Assembly: GCA_965200685.1 (NCBI GenBank)
Contig: OZ241379.1
Location: forward strand, 3,100,001-3,164,000
Direction: 5' to 3'
From: Bin5 sp965200685
GTDB taxonomy: Bacteria; Chloroflexota; Anaerolineae; Caldilineales; Caldilineaceae
DNA: 64,000 bases
A model generated the notes under the pieces. The model saw only the letters and a program-made list of their open reading frames with translations. It made no database searches and had not been told where the DNA came from. Both the position numbers and the translations under genes were made by a program. Positions 1-6,898 of the stretch are shown piece by piece. Position 1 is the stretch's first letter. The number at the start of each line of letters is the position of its first letter.

Positions 1-522
1 CAAGTCATCCCCAATCCAGAGTACGCCTCCCATGAAATGTTGCGTTCCTATCAGATAGGGGTTCAAGCACTGCTCAATGGGCAGATAGCGGCGAACTCCG
101 GTGGAGAATTCCTGCTGGCCACAGGGGTTTCAGGGACACTGCTGGCCCTCGGTGACCAGCCACACATCCCGGCCCATGTGATCCGTCGGCTCTTGGCCAA
201 GGCCCAGGAGACGCCTGAAGCAGTCGTGATTCCCAGCCACAAGCGGCGACGAGGACATCCCATCTACCTGCCCCGTTGGTTGTTCCCAAAACTATTGACC
301 CTACGAAAGGAGCAGTCCTTACGGGATCTACTGAACGGGCACGCCGAGGCGTTTGGCGTAATCAGTACGCACACACGAGACAAACGAAAACTTGACCCGC
401 AGACACGCCAGATCGTCTACGTGGAGCTGGACACTGACAGCATTCGCCGGGATATGGATGTGCCTGCAGAGTACGAGGCATTGCGGGCGGAGTTTGGACA
501 AAACGAGCAATTGTCAGGGTAA
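1..522 (+). CDS. MobA-like NTP transferase, C-terminal part (5' end outside window)
   Basis: The reading frame is open from the first base, so the gene starts upstream of the window; the ATG at 37 is internal. The visible part (about 173 residues) carries the C-terminal hallmarks of molybdenum-cofactor nucleotidyltransferases of the MobA/MocA type: a GHPIYLPRWLF segment, matching the family's R-G-H-P-hydrophobic-P motif, and a closing DMDVPAEYEAL, matching the usual D-I-D-T-P-E-D-Y ending. Members transfer CMP or GMP from a nucleotide to molybdopterin, in the cytoplasm. The next gene downstream encodes an XdhC/CoxI protein, which fits a cluster for maturation of a xanthine-dehydrogenase or CO-dehydrogenase-type molybdoenzyme; the enzyme itself is not in the window. 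Which nucleotide is used cannot be told, because the N-terminal binding loop is missing. Confidence 0.75.
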   Translation, partial: QVIPNPEYASHEMLRSYQIGVQALLNGQIAANSGGEFLLATGVSGTLLALGDQPHIPAHVIRRLLAKAQETPEAVVIPSHKRRRGHPIYLPRWLFPKLLTLRKEQSLRDLLNGHAEAFGVISTHTRDKRKLDPQTRQIVYVELDTDSIRRDMDVPAEYEALRAEFGQNEQLSG

Positions 523-572
523 TATCCTGCTTGGATTGCGCTGAATCCCAATCAAAAATCATAGGAGCGATC

Positions 573-893
573 TTGTCGGCAACAATCTATCATTACCTAC
601 AGAAAATGTTGAACGAAAAGCAGCCCGTCGCCATGGCCACAATTGTGGACGCCAAAGGTTCTGTGCCTCGGGAAGTGGGCGCGAAAATGCTCATCCATCC
701 CCTTGGCCGCCATGTAGGCACAGTCGGCGGCGGCTGCGGTGAGGCGGATGTGATCCGCGCTGGGTTGGATGTGATTGAGGACGGCCTCCCGCGCACGGTC
801 CACGTAGATCTGACCGAAGACATCTCCATGAATAGCCTAGGCGTCTGCGGCGGGGTGATGGATGTGTTTATTGAGCGTTGGGGAGATGGCTAA
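573..893 (+). CDS. XdhC/CoxI-domain small protein
   Basis: This is a 106-residue protein consisting only of an XdhC/CoxI N-terminal domain. It shows GSVPREVGAKM followed by VGTVGGGCGEADVIRAG, the paired glycine-rich motifs of the family. I chose the TTG at 573 because AGGAG lies at 563-567, five bases upstream; an upstream in-frame TTG at 531 has no such site. XdhC proteins bind molybdenum cofactor and hand it, after sulfuration, to xanthine dehydrogenase-type apoenzymes. The Rossmann half normally present in longer XdhC proteins is absent here but occurs in the protein at 1783-2631, so the two may work together. The gene ends head-on against the terC-like gene with a 4-base overlap. Confidence 0.8.
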   Translation: MSATIYHYLQKMLNEKQPVAMATIVDAKGSVPREVGAKMLIHPLGRHVGTVGGGCGEADVIRAGLDVIEDGLPRTVHVDLTEDISMNSLGVCGGVMDVFIERWGDG

Positions 894-1645
894 TGTTCGG
901 CTGAGGGGCGGTTGCGTAGATGAATTGGTTGGGATTTTTCTCGTACCCGGATGTTGATCATCTCTACGAGGAGGGAAAATGCCATGGCAAAATAGGCATA
1001 GTTCTTGAGATTCAGTTCATTCACGGTTTCATGTAGCCAGCCTTCCATCACAAGCAAGAATCCGATCAGAATCAAGAAAGCCAATGCCAGAATTTTCATA
1101 GTCGGATGCTGTTCGACATAGGCAGCGATGGGCCCGGCAAAAAAGAGCATCACCGCAGCAGCGACGACCACTGCCGGCACCATTACCCACAGGTTGCCCG
1201 AGATCCCCACTGCTGTGATCACGGAATCCAATGAGAAAACGATGTCGATGATCACGATCTGTGTGATGACAGAAGCGAAGGTAGCGACAGCTCTGGTCGT
1301 TCTGTCATGATCCGCGGCTTCCAGCTTTTCGTGGATTTCAAATGTACTTTTGCCGATCAGAAAGAGACCACCACTCAGCAGAATCAAGTCACGCCCGGAG
1401 ATAGCATGGCCGAAGGGGGCAAACAGAGGTTGGGTCAAGCGCATGATCCAAGTGATGCTGAACAGCAGGGCAATGCGGGTTACCACTGCCAGGCCAATCC
1501 CTATAGAACGGGCCCGGGCCTGTTGCTCTTGGGGTAGCTTGCCGCTCAGAATGGCAATGAAAATGACATTGTCGATCCCTAGAACGATCTCAAGTAAGAC
1601 AAGCGTCAGAAGAGCGACCAGATTTTCAGGGTTAAACAGTTCCAT
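890..1645 (-). CDS. TerC-family integral membrane protein
   Basis: This 251-residue membrane protein belongs to the TerC/YkoY/Alx family. It has about seven hydrophobic spans, an acidic motif ELVLLEIVLGIDN-like near the N-terminus (Glu19 and Asp25 inside the first span, reading LEIVLGIDNVIF) and a second one (FSLDSV) in a middle span. These buried acidic residues are the family signature. Known members (Alx, MntP-like exporters, TerC) are tied to manganese or other metal ion export and tellurite resistance; the substrate here is unknown. The start at 1645 was chosen because the upstream strand reads AAGGAA six bases before the ATG; an extension of 11 residues to 1678 looks like untranslated leader. 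It is transcribed against the flanking xdhC genes. Confidence 0.88.
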   Translation of the reverse strand: MELFNPENLVALLTLVLLEIVLGIDNVIFIAILSGKLPQEQQARARSIGIGLAVVTRIALLFSITWIMRLTQPLFAPFGHAISGRDLILLSGGLFLIGKSTFEIHEKLEAADHDRTTRAVATFASVITQIVIIDIVFSLDSVITAVGISGNLWVMVPAVVVAAAVMLFFAGPIAAYVEQHPTMKILALAFLILIGFLLVMEGWLHETVNELNLKNYAYFAMAFSLLVEMINIRVREKSQPIHLRNRPSAEH

Positions 1646-1782
1646 CAAGCGTTCCTTACTTCTGCGAATCCAGAACATTCTGATTTGGACATCAATTGTA
1701 GCACCTTGCCGGATCCGTGTCCAAACTGTAGAGAGTTAGAATCCATTTTACAGTACCGTCTGATAGAAAGAGTGTAGGACGT

Positions 1783-2631
1783 ATGCAGACGCAAGTGCTC
1801 CAAGCCCTGCTCGATTCGGTTGATCGCAGAGAAGCAGTGGCACTCGTCACCATCACTGCCGGCAACGGAATCTATGCACAGGCTGTGAGCCGCAATGTTG
1901 TCGTCTGGCCAGAGCCGCAACGCTGCCCGGTAGGTGATCTGGGCATCGGCGAACACAGTGCTTCTCTGTTCACCGATGCTCGCCATGCGCTCCGCGCCAA
2001 GCAACATCAGCAGCTCCACTATGATTTGAAGGATGGGAATTTCACAGCCTTTGTGGAGGTGCAGGCGCGTCCGCCTCATCTGATCATCGCGGGGGCCGGG
2101 CATATCGCAGTGCCTTTGGCGTCAATTGCCAAAACCTGCGACTTTCTGGTGACAGTCTTAGATGATCGCCCCCAATATGCACATCCTGCTCGTTTCCCCA
2201 GTGCTGATCAGGTGCTGGCCGGGCCGTTCCGCCCAATGCTTGATGAACTGCGTCGGGGCAAATCTGCCTTTGACAACGACACCTATCTGGTCCTCGTCAC
2301 CCGGGGCCACCAGCATGACATCGACTGCCTACTGGAAGTCTTGGATGATCCGGTAGCTTATTTGGGAATGATCGGCAGCCAGCGGCGCATTCGTGCGGTC
2401 TTTGAACTGCTGGAAACGGAGCAAAACATCCCGGCGGAAAAGTTCGACCGAGTACGTGCTCCCATCGGCATTGATATCGGTGCCATCACGCCGGCCGAGA
2501 TCGCTGTCTGCATTCTCGCAGAAATCATCTGTGTCATGCGGGAAGGGCCGGCCCAAGCCATGAGTGAGCAGGTGCAACAGGAGCGGTTGGCACGTAGGGA
2601 AAGAGTAGCGCATAGCTTGGGAAAGCTATGA
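1783..2631 (+). CDS. XdhC family protein with Rossmann domain
   Basis: This 282-residue protein has a degenerate CoxI-like N-terminal half (residues 1-90) and a clear XdhC Rossmann half. The nucleotide-binding motif GAGHIA lies at residues 104-109, and the later YLGMIGSQRR and APIGIDIGAITPAEIAVCI segments are diagnostic of the XdhC C-terminal domain. It is expected to act in the cytoplasm in loading and sulfurating molybdenum cofactor for a xanthine-dehydrogenase-family enzyme. An AGGA lies just before the ATG. The stop overlaps the start of the following methyltransferase gene (ATGA), so the two are probably cotranscribed and translationally coupled. Confidence 0.85.
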   Translation: MQTQVLQALLDSVDRREAVALVTITAGNGIYAQAVSRNVVVWPEPQRCPVGDLGIGEHSASLFTDARHALRAKQHQQLHYDLKDGNFTAFVEVQARPPHLIIAGAGHIAVPLASIAKTCDFLVTVLDDRPQYAHPARFPSADQVLAGPFRPMLDELRRGKSAFDNDTYLVLVTRGHQHDIDCLLEVLDDPVAYLGMIGSQRRIRAVFELLETEQNIPAEKFDRVRAPIGIDIGAITPAEIAVCILAEIICVMREGPAQAMSEQVQQERLARRERVAHSLGKL

Positions 2632-3431
2632 ATCCATCAATTGATATTCGTTCCTATAACCGGGCGGCGTGGGATCTGGCGGTGCAGCGCAACAGCCAGT
2701 GGACGGTTCCCGTAGGGCCGGGCATCATTGAAGCGGCTCGGCGGGGCGATTGGCAGATCATCCTGACCCCGACGAAAGCGGTGCCGCGGCCCTGGTTCCC
2801 GGATTTCACCGACGCGGAGATTCTCTGTTTGGCGGCCGCCGGGGGCCAACAGGGCCCGGTCCTGGCCGCTGCCGGGGAAGCTGTGGGCGCGCGGGTGACA
2901 GTTTTCGACAATTCACCACGTCAGCTCGTCCAAGACCGCTACGTGGCCGCGCGGGAGACACTGCAGCTTGAGATTGTGGAAGGGGATATGCGAAACCTGA
3001 ACGTCTTTCCCGCTGGACATTTCGACCTGATCGTCAACCCTTGCTCCAATCTGTTTATTCCTGATGTACGACCACTGTGGCAGGAGTGCTATCGGGTGCT
3101 GAAGAGCGGCGCTGTCCTGCTGGCCGGATTTGTCAATCCGCTCCTCTATCTTTTCGACCAGAAAAAGGCCGCTGAGGGCATCTTAGAAGTGCGCCATACA
3201 TTGCCCTATTCAGACCTCTTCAGTATCAGCGAGGAAGAGCGGCAGGCCTATATCCGGGCCGGCGAGGCCCTGGAATTCGGCCACACCCTCACCGACCAGA
3301 TCGCCGGTCAACTTGACGCTGGCTTTGTGCTGACCGGTTTCTATGAAGACCGCTGGGAGGGCCAGCCGCCAGCAGACTTTACCGATACCTATATCGTCAC
3401 CCGTGCCATGAAGCCGCCTGCAACCTCATAG
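2628..3431 (+). CDS. class I SAM-dependent methyltransferase
   Basis: This 267-residue protein has a Rossmann-like methyltransferase core. A loop after AEILCLAAAGGQQGPVLAAAG corresponds to the SAM-binding motif I, followed by an acidic residue in VTVFDNSPRQL (motif II). EGDMRNL supplies the adenine-contacting acidic residue and HFDLIVNPCSNLF the motif IV region. The call is Methyltransf_11/25-like; the substrate is unknown. It starts in a 4-base overlap with xdhC, so it may belong to the same operon, but a link to molybdenum-cofactor metabolism is only positional. Confidence 0.75.
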   Translation: MNPSIDIRSYNRAAWDLAVQRNSQWTVPVGPGIIEAARRGDWQIILTPTKAVPRPWFPDFTDAEILCLAAAGGQQGPVLAAAGEAVGARVTVFDNSPRQLVQDRYVAARETLQLEIVEGDMRNLNVFPAGHFDLIVNPCSNLFIPDVRPLWQECYRVLKSGAVLLAGFVNPLLYLFDQKKAAEGILEVRHTLPYSDLFSISEEERQAYIRAGEALEFGHTLTDQIAGQLDAGFVLTGFYEDRWEGQPPADFTDTYIVTRAMKPPATS

Positions 3432-3436
3432 AGCGA

Positions 3437-3790
3437 ATGATCAATATTTTTGATTTCTGTACAGGTGATTTACAATGCGCTCAGTATGACCTGGACATGA
3501 TTGGAACGGGGTTCGACCCTGTGCATCCTTGTACCCAGATCTTGACAGACAAGGCATACATTCTGAACCATTCCAAAGAAAGGAGCATTCCCATCGCTTA
3601 CGCACACACAAATTCAAAAGGCAACACCTATTATCTCCATTCTAAGGAGACAACCCTACGCAATGGTCGCAAGCAAACCCTCTATTTCTTTGCCAAAGAA
3701 GTAAAGGATGGCTCGCTGGACGCTGTTCCAGAGGGCTATGAAGTGTCTGAGAGCAAGAACGGACTGCCGGTTCTCAAACGCTCGAAGTAG
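3437..3790 (+). CDS. small conserved hypothetical protein; true start probably internal
   Basis: The C-terminal 65 residues (from 3593) form a compact basic and aromatic domain (AYAHTNSKGNTYYLHSKE, YFFAKE, a GYEVSESKNGLPVLKR ending). It resembles short stand-alone proteins I recall from environmental bacteria, whose function is unknown. The 50 residues before it look unlike a protein core. A perfect AAAGGAG at 3579-3585 lies seven bases before an ATC codon at 3593, exactly where such proteins would start. No ATG/GTG/TTG occurs there, so either an ATC codon is used or translation starts at ATG 3437 or 3497. The downstream stop sits in a 75-base palindrome. Confidence 0.5.
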   Translation: MINIFDFCTGDLQCAQYDLDMIGTGFDPVHPCTQILTDKAYILNHSKERSIPIAYAHTNSKGNTYYLHSKETTLRNGRKQTLYFFAKEVKDGSLDAVPEGYEVSESKNGLPVLKRSK

Positions 3791-3864
3791 TGCAAACGGC
3801 AGTGCTCAAGTGGCTTGTAAATTTCAATTACTGGTCACTTGACACTCGCCATTGGTGTTTGCAC
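3790..3864. repeat. 75-base imperfect palindrome between the small gene and sufE
   Basis: The outer arms GTGCAAAC (3790-3797) and GTTTGCAC (3857-3864) are perfect complements. An inner pair CAAGTG/CACTTG and an inner GTAA/TTAC are nested in register around the loop atttcaa. The nested arrangement suggests a single long RNA hairpin or a small mobile palindrome. It overlaps the stop codon of the upstream gene and ends about 25 bases before the sufE start, so it could terminate or modulate transcription into sufE. No T-run follows, so a classical intrinsic terminator is unlikely. Confidence 0.5.
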
Positions 3865-3889
3865 GATTCACCATGCGATTGGATTCCAT

Positions 3890-4354
3890 ATGAACGGCCT
3901 GACGCTTGCCGAAAAGATCGAACGAACGCCAGGGTCCCTGCGGGAGATCATTGAAGAATTTCGCGCGCTAGAGCCACGGGAACGACTGGAATACCTGCTC
4001 GATTTTGCCATGAATATGCCGGACCTGCCGGCCTTTCTCCATGAGGCCCGGGAGCAGATGGAGCAGGTCCACGAATGCCAGACGCCGGTCTTTGTATTTA
4101 CTGAGCTGGTCGATGACAGTGTCTATTTTTATATGGACGTGCCCCGGGAAGCACCAACGGTGCGGGGCTACGCGGCGATAGTGCGGGAAGGGCTAGAGGG
4201 CGCATCGCCTGATGATGTGCTGCGTACACCGGACGACATCCACTATCTCCTTGGCCTACATGAGGCGATCTCTGCTCAACGTCTGCGCGGTCTCCATGCT
4301 CTCATGGCCTACCTAAAAAAGCAGGTGACCGCGAGAGTGTTTCAAGGTGAATAA
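3890..4354 (+). CDS. sufE: SufE-family cysteine desulfurase sulfur acceptor
   Basis: This is a 154-residue protein of the SufE family. The conserved pattern is all present: LEYLLDFAMNMPDLP, then M-E-Q-V-H-E-C-Q-T-P-V-F with the sulfur-accepting cysteine at position 63, then VPREAPTVRGYAAI and the C-terminal GLHEAISAQRLRGLHAL. SufE takes persulfide sulfur from a SufS-type desulfurase and passes it to the iron-sulfur scaffold in the cytoplasm. I placed the start at ATG 3890 with a weak GGA six bases upstream; a TTG 51 bases earlier would add residues outside the family core. No sufS or sufBCD is nearby. Its last 8 bases overlap the start of the next gene. Confidence 0.9.
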   Translation: MNGLTLAEKIERTPGSLREIIEEFRALEPRERLEYLLDFAMNMPDLPAFLHEAREQMEQVHECQTPVFVFTELVDDSVYFYMDVPREAPTVRGYAAIVREGLEGASPDDVLRTPDDIHYLLGLHEAISAQRLRGLHALMAYLKKQVTARVFQGE

Positions 4355-5384
4355 TGCAGTCACGGATGTACCAGGCCTGCTGGTCGGCCATTGGTCCGAC
4401 CTGGTCCATGGCACTGGCTGCACGGTTATTCTGGCCCCGCAGGGTGCTTGCTGTGGGGTAGATGTACGCGGCTCGGCCCCGGGTACCCGGGAGATAGCCC
4501 TGCTCAATCCGGTCAACCGGGTGGACCGGGTCCATGGAATCCTCCTCAGTGGCGGTTCGGCCTACGGGTTAGGGGCTGCCCATGGGGTCGTTCGTTGGTT
4601 GGCCGAACGGGGGCAAGGGTGGTGGACGCCGGTCGTGCCTGTGCCGATTGTGCCGGCCGCCATTCTCTATGATTTGGGGTTCGCCGGCTCCAGCGTCTAC
4701 CCAACAGAGCAGGATGCTTATGCTGCCTGCGAGGGAGCTACCACGACGGACAGCAGCCAAGGTTCCGTAGGCGCGGGCGTGGGCTGTACGGTGGGCAAGC
4801 TGCTGGGGGTGGGGAATGCCAGCCGCGGCGGGTTGGGCCAGGCGTCAGTGACCTTGCCCGGCGGGGCAGTGGTGGCCGCGCTGATGGCGGTGAACGCCTT
4901 CGGTGATGTGGTGGACCCGGCGCGGGGGGAACTGGTGGCTGGTGCCCGGGACCCAGAAAGCGGGCAGCTTGTGGATAGCGTTTCTGTGGCTGCGGCATGC
5001 TTTGATTCCTTTGCCTTTCGCCCCTCGGCCGGCGAAAACACGACAATCGGTGTCATCGCCACCAATCTTTCTCTCAACAAAGCAGAAGCCACAAAACTGG
5101 CCCAGATGGCTCAATCCGGTGTCAGCCGCACAACTCGCCCAGCCCATACCCTCTACGATGGCGATTGCCTATTTTCCTTGGCAACTGGCAGCCTAGACTG
5201 TCCATTTGAATTGAGCCTGCTCGGGGCCATCGCGGCCGACATAGTCGTGGCTGCGGTTCTCAACGGCGTGTACAACGCCAGCCCCGCCCACGGCCTGCCT
5301 TCTGCCTCAGGGTTGACGCCAGCCCCCCGAACACCAGATCATCCCTCTCCACTAGCCAGCCATGGAGAGCACCGGCCCATCTAA
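4347..5384 (+). CDS. P1-family (DmpA-like) aminopeptidase
   Basis: This 345-residue protein is of the P1 peptidase family (DmpA/BapA, L-aminopeptidase D-amidase/esterase). It shows the N-terminal TDVPGLLVGHW, GCTVILAPQGACCGVDVRG, ILLSGGSAYGL and the ENTTIGVIATN segment, in which a Thr after Asn is the expected site of autocatalytic cleavage into alpha and beta chains. Family members remove N-terminal residues from small peptides or amides. The GTG start at 4347 lies inside the end of sufE (8-base overlap), which implies translational coupling. The 3' end overlaps the convergent pyrK-like gene by 33 bases. Confidence 0.85.
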   Translation: MNNAVTDVPGLLVGHWSDLVHGTGCTVILAPQGACCGVDVRGSAPGTREIALLNPVNRVDRVHGILLSGGSAYGLGAAHGVVRWLAERGQGWWTPVVPVPIVPAAILYDLGFAGSSVYPTEQDAYAACEGATTTDSSQGSVGAGVGCTVGKLLGVGNASRGGLGQASVTLPGGAVVAALMAVNAFGDVVDPARGELVAGARDPESGQLVDSVSVAAACFDSFAFRPSAGENTTIGVIATNLSLNKAEATKLAQMAQSGVSRTTRPAHTLYDGDCLFSLATGSLDCPFELSLLGAIAADIVVAAVLNGVYNASPAHGLPSASGLTPAPRTPDHPSPLASHGEHRPI

Positions 5385-6221
5385 ACATAGCAGCTTGCCA
5401 TGGTGTTCACAGGAGCCGCAGAGGCCCATGGCACAGCGTACATACGCCTCCCAGCAGAGCTGCCGAGGGAGATCATATTTCTCACCTAGACGATTGAGAG
5501 CGTCCAGCATGCCGTGGGGGCCACAGGCATAGATCCCATCAAGTTCCCCGGCAGCCAGCCGAGGTTCTAGGACATCGGTGACCCGTCCGCGTATCCCAGA
5601 GCTGCCATCCTCTGTACAGAGGAGCAGTGTCAGGTCGCCGTTGATTGCGGCGAAGCGTTCAGCATACAGGAGGTCCGCGGCCGTGCGCGCGCCGATCACT
5701 GCGGTCAGTGCCGGAGGAGGCTCCCCGTTCGTGCTGTGCAAAAGTCTGCGCGCCAGCCACAACAAGGATGCGACACCATAGCCCCCGCCCACTAGGGCAT
5801 ACTGTTGTTCCTCTCTCTTTGGCACAGAAAATTTTGTCATTGTACCCATTATTTTTCTGTCAAAATTTCTCGTGCCAAACTGCGCTGTTGTGGGGCTTGC
5901 GAACTCCGAATAGCCGATGCCAAATGCTCCTCGAATCCAGAGAAAATCCCCCGGCTGCTTTTGGTGGAGCAGATGGGTAAAGGGCCCGACCGCTGTGATC
6001 ATGAGGGTTACCGGGTCGGCATCTACCAGCGTAAAGGGCTTCTCATCAAAGCGGGGCAGCCAAGCCATGACAAACTGGCCGGGCTGCGCGTCCAAGGCCG
6101 CGTTAAGCACCAAGGTTTTGGTGCGGTAGTTGTCGGTCTCAACCGCGTTGATAGATACAGGGGTGGGCAGGGAGAAAGAGCGGGCCCTAGGGTACGCTGC
6201 CTGCTGGTTCCCATTTCTCAT
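5352..6221 (-). CDS. pyrK: dihydroorotate dehydrogenase electron transfer subunit (PyrK-like), with palindrome insertion
   Basis: This 289-residue PyrK-like protein has an FAD-binding barrel (residues about 20-110), a nucleotide-binding motif ALVGGGYGVASLLWLARR, CGPHGML, and a C-terminal [2Fe-2S] site with cysteines in RCAMGLCGSCEHHGKLLC. PyrK passes electrons from PyrD to NAD in pyrimidine synthesis. No pyrD lies next to it, so a related oxidoreductase subunit remains possible. Residues about 115-135, just before the GGGYG motif, are encoded by a 62-bp palindrome also found at 8450, 10567 and 11032; this adds a segment beginning FGTRNFDRK that the family does not need. The frame stays open through it. 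Confidence 0.82.
   Translation of the reverse strand: MRNGNQQAAYPRARSFSLPTPVSINAVETDNYRTKTLVLNAALDAQPGQFVMAWLPRFDEKPFTLVDADPVTLMITAVGPFTHLLHQKQPGDFLWIRGAFGIGYSEFASPTTAQFGTRNFDRKIMGTMTKFSVPKREEQQYALVGGGYGVASLLWLARRLLHSTNGEPPPALTAVIGARTAADLLYAERFAAINGDLTLLLCTEDGSSGIRGRVTDVLEPRLAAGELDGIYACGPHGMLDALNRLGEKYDLPRQLCWEAYVRCAMGLCGSCEHHGKLLCLDGPVLSMAG
5818..5879. repeat. palindromic element, copy 1 (inside pyrK)
   Basis: This 62-bp element is bounded by TTTGGCAC and GTGCCAAA. Its arms continue as AGAAAATTTTGTC on one side and GACAAAATTTCTC (as its complement) on the other, so nearly the whole element is self-complementary. The middle reads ATTGTACCCATT, shared with the copies at 10567 and 11032. It lies inside the pyrK reading frame without causing a stop. 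Confidence 0.85.
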
Positions 6222-6251
6222 GTTTCTTTAACCGTTGGCCAGGAACGAGCA

Positions 6252-6671
6252 TCAGATCCGTTCCAAAATGACAATGGGGATCTCTCGCTGAGTTTTGTCT
6301 TGGTAGTCGTTGTACGCCGGCCAGATAACTGCCATCGTAGTCCACAAAGGGGGTTTTTCTGTGCTGGTCGCGCGCCGCGCGCTGGCTTCAAACTGCTCTG
6401 CGCCGACCTGCACTTGCACTGTCGGGGTCTCAACTAGATTGAGATACCAGGAGGGATGATGGGCCGCGCCGCCTCGGGAGGCGACGATCAGATAGCGGTC
6501 ATCGTCTTTGCCATAGATGAGCGGGGTGGTGCGGGGCTTGCCCGTGCGCCGCCCTATGGTCGTCAGCAGCAGTGTGGGCACGCCGTTCCAGATGTGCCCA
6601 TCCTCACCATTGGATTCACGATAGCGGCGGATGTGGTCCGCTACCCAGTTGGGTTGTCGGCTTTCGGCCAT
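6252..6671 (-). CDS. DUF385/nitroreductase-family F420-type oxidoreductase
   Basis: This 139-residue protein is of the deazaflavin (F420)-dependent nitroreductase family. It shows LLLTTIGRRTGKPRTTPLIY, then YLIVASRGGAAHHPSWYLNL, then a short C-terminal ERIPIVILERI-like strand, which is the typical split beta-barrel pattern. Family members use reduced F420 (sometimes FMN) to reduce quinones or nitro compounds; the substrate here is unknown. Its presence hints that the organism makes F420, as several Chloroflexota and Actinobacteria do. It is divergent from the DNA methylase gene, from which it is separated by a 227-base regulatory region. Confidence 0.85.
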   Translation of the reverse strand: MAESRQPNWVADHIRRYRESNGEDGHIWNGVPTLLLTTIGRRTGKPRTTPLIYGKDDDRYLIVASRGGAAHHPSWYLNLVETPTVQVQVGAEQFEASARRATSTEKPPLWTTMAVIWPAYNDYQDKTQREIPIVILERI

Positions 6672-6753
6672 GGTTGACTCCTCCTGTGGATGTATTCTGG
6701 TCGTTGCTCGTTTCTGGCCGCAACTACCTTGCCAGCGTGGATGGAATAGGCAG

Positions 6754-6857
6754 TTGTCAAAATGAATGTATGATACTGTTAATTGACGCCTAGCAGGGCT
6801 GCCGAGCGTTGGTTGTCAAAATATGTTATGATACATCTAACATGTGAATTTTGACAA
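6754..6857. promoter_or_regulatory. repeated TTGTCAAAAT box and large dyad upstream of the methylase
   Basis: TTGTCAAAAT occurs at 6754-6763 and again at 6813-6822, 59 bases apart, each followed by TATGATAC. The second copy is one arm of a dyad: TTGTCAAAAT then ATGTTA (6823-6828), a nine-base centre, TAACAT (6838-6843), then ATTTTGACAA (6848-6857). The two-part symmetry suggests an operator for a dimeric or tetrameric regulator of the methylase gene, which starts 41 bases further on. The right arm also contains TTGACA, which could serve as a -35 box. Confidence 0.55.
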
Positions 6858-6898
6858 AAAGCCCAGCGTGTAAAATATTGTAAAGGAAACTCCACATA

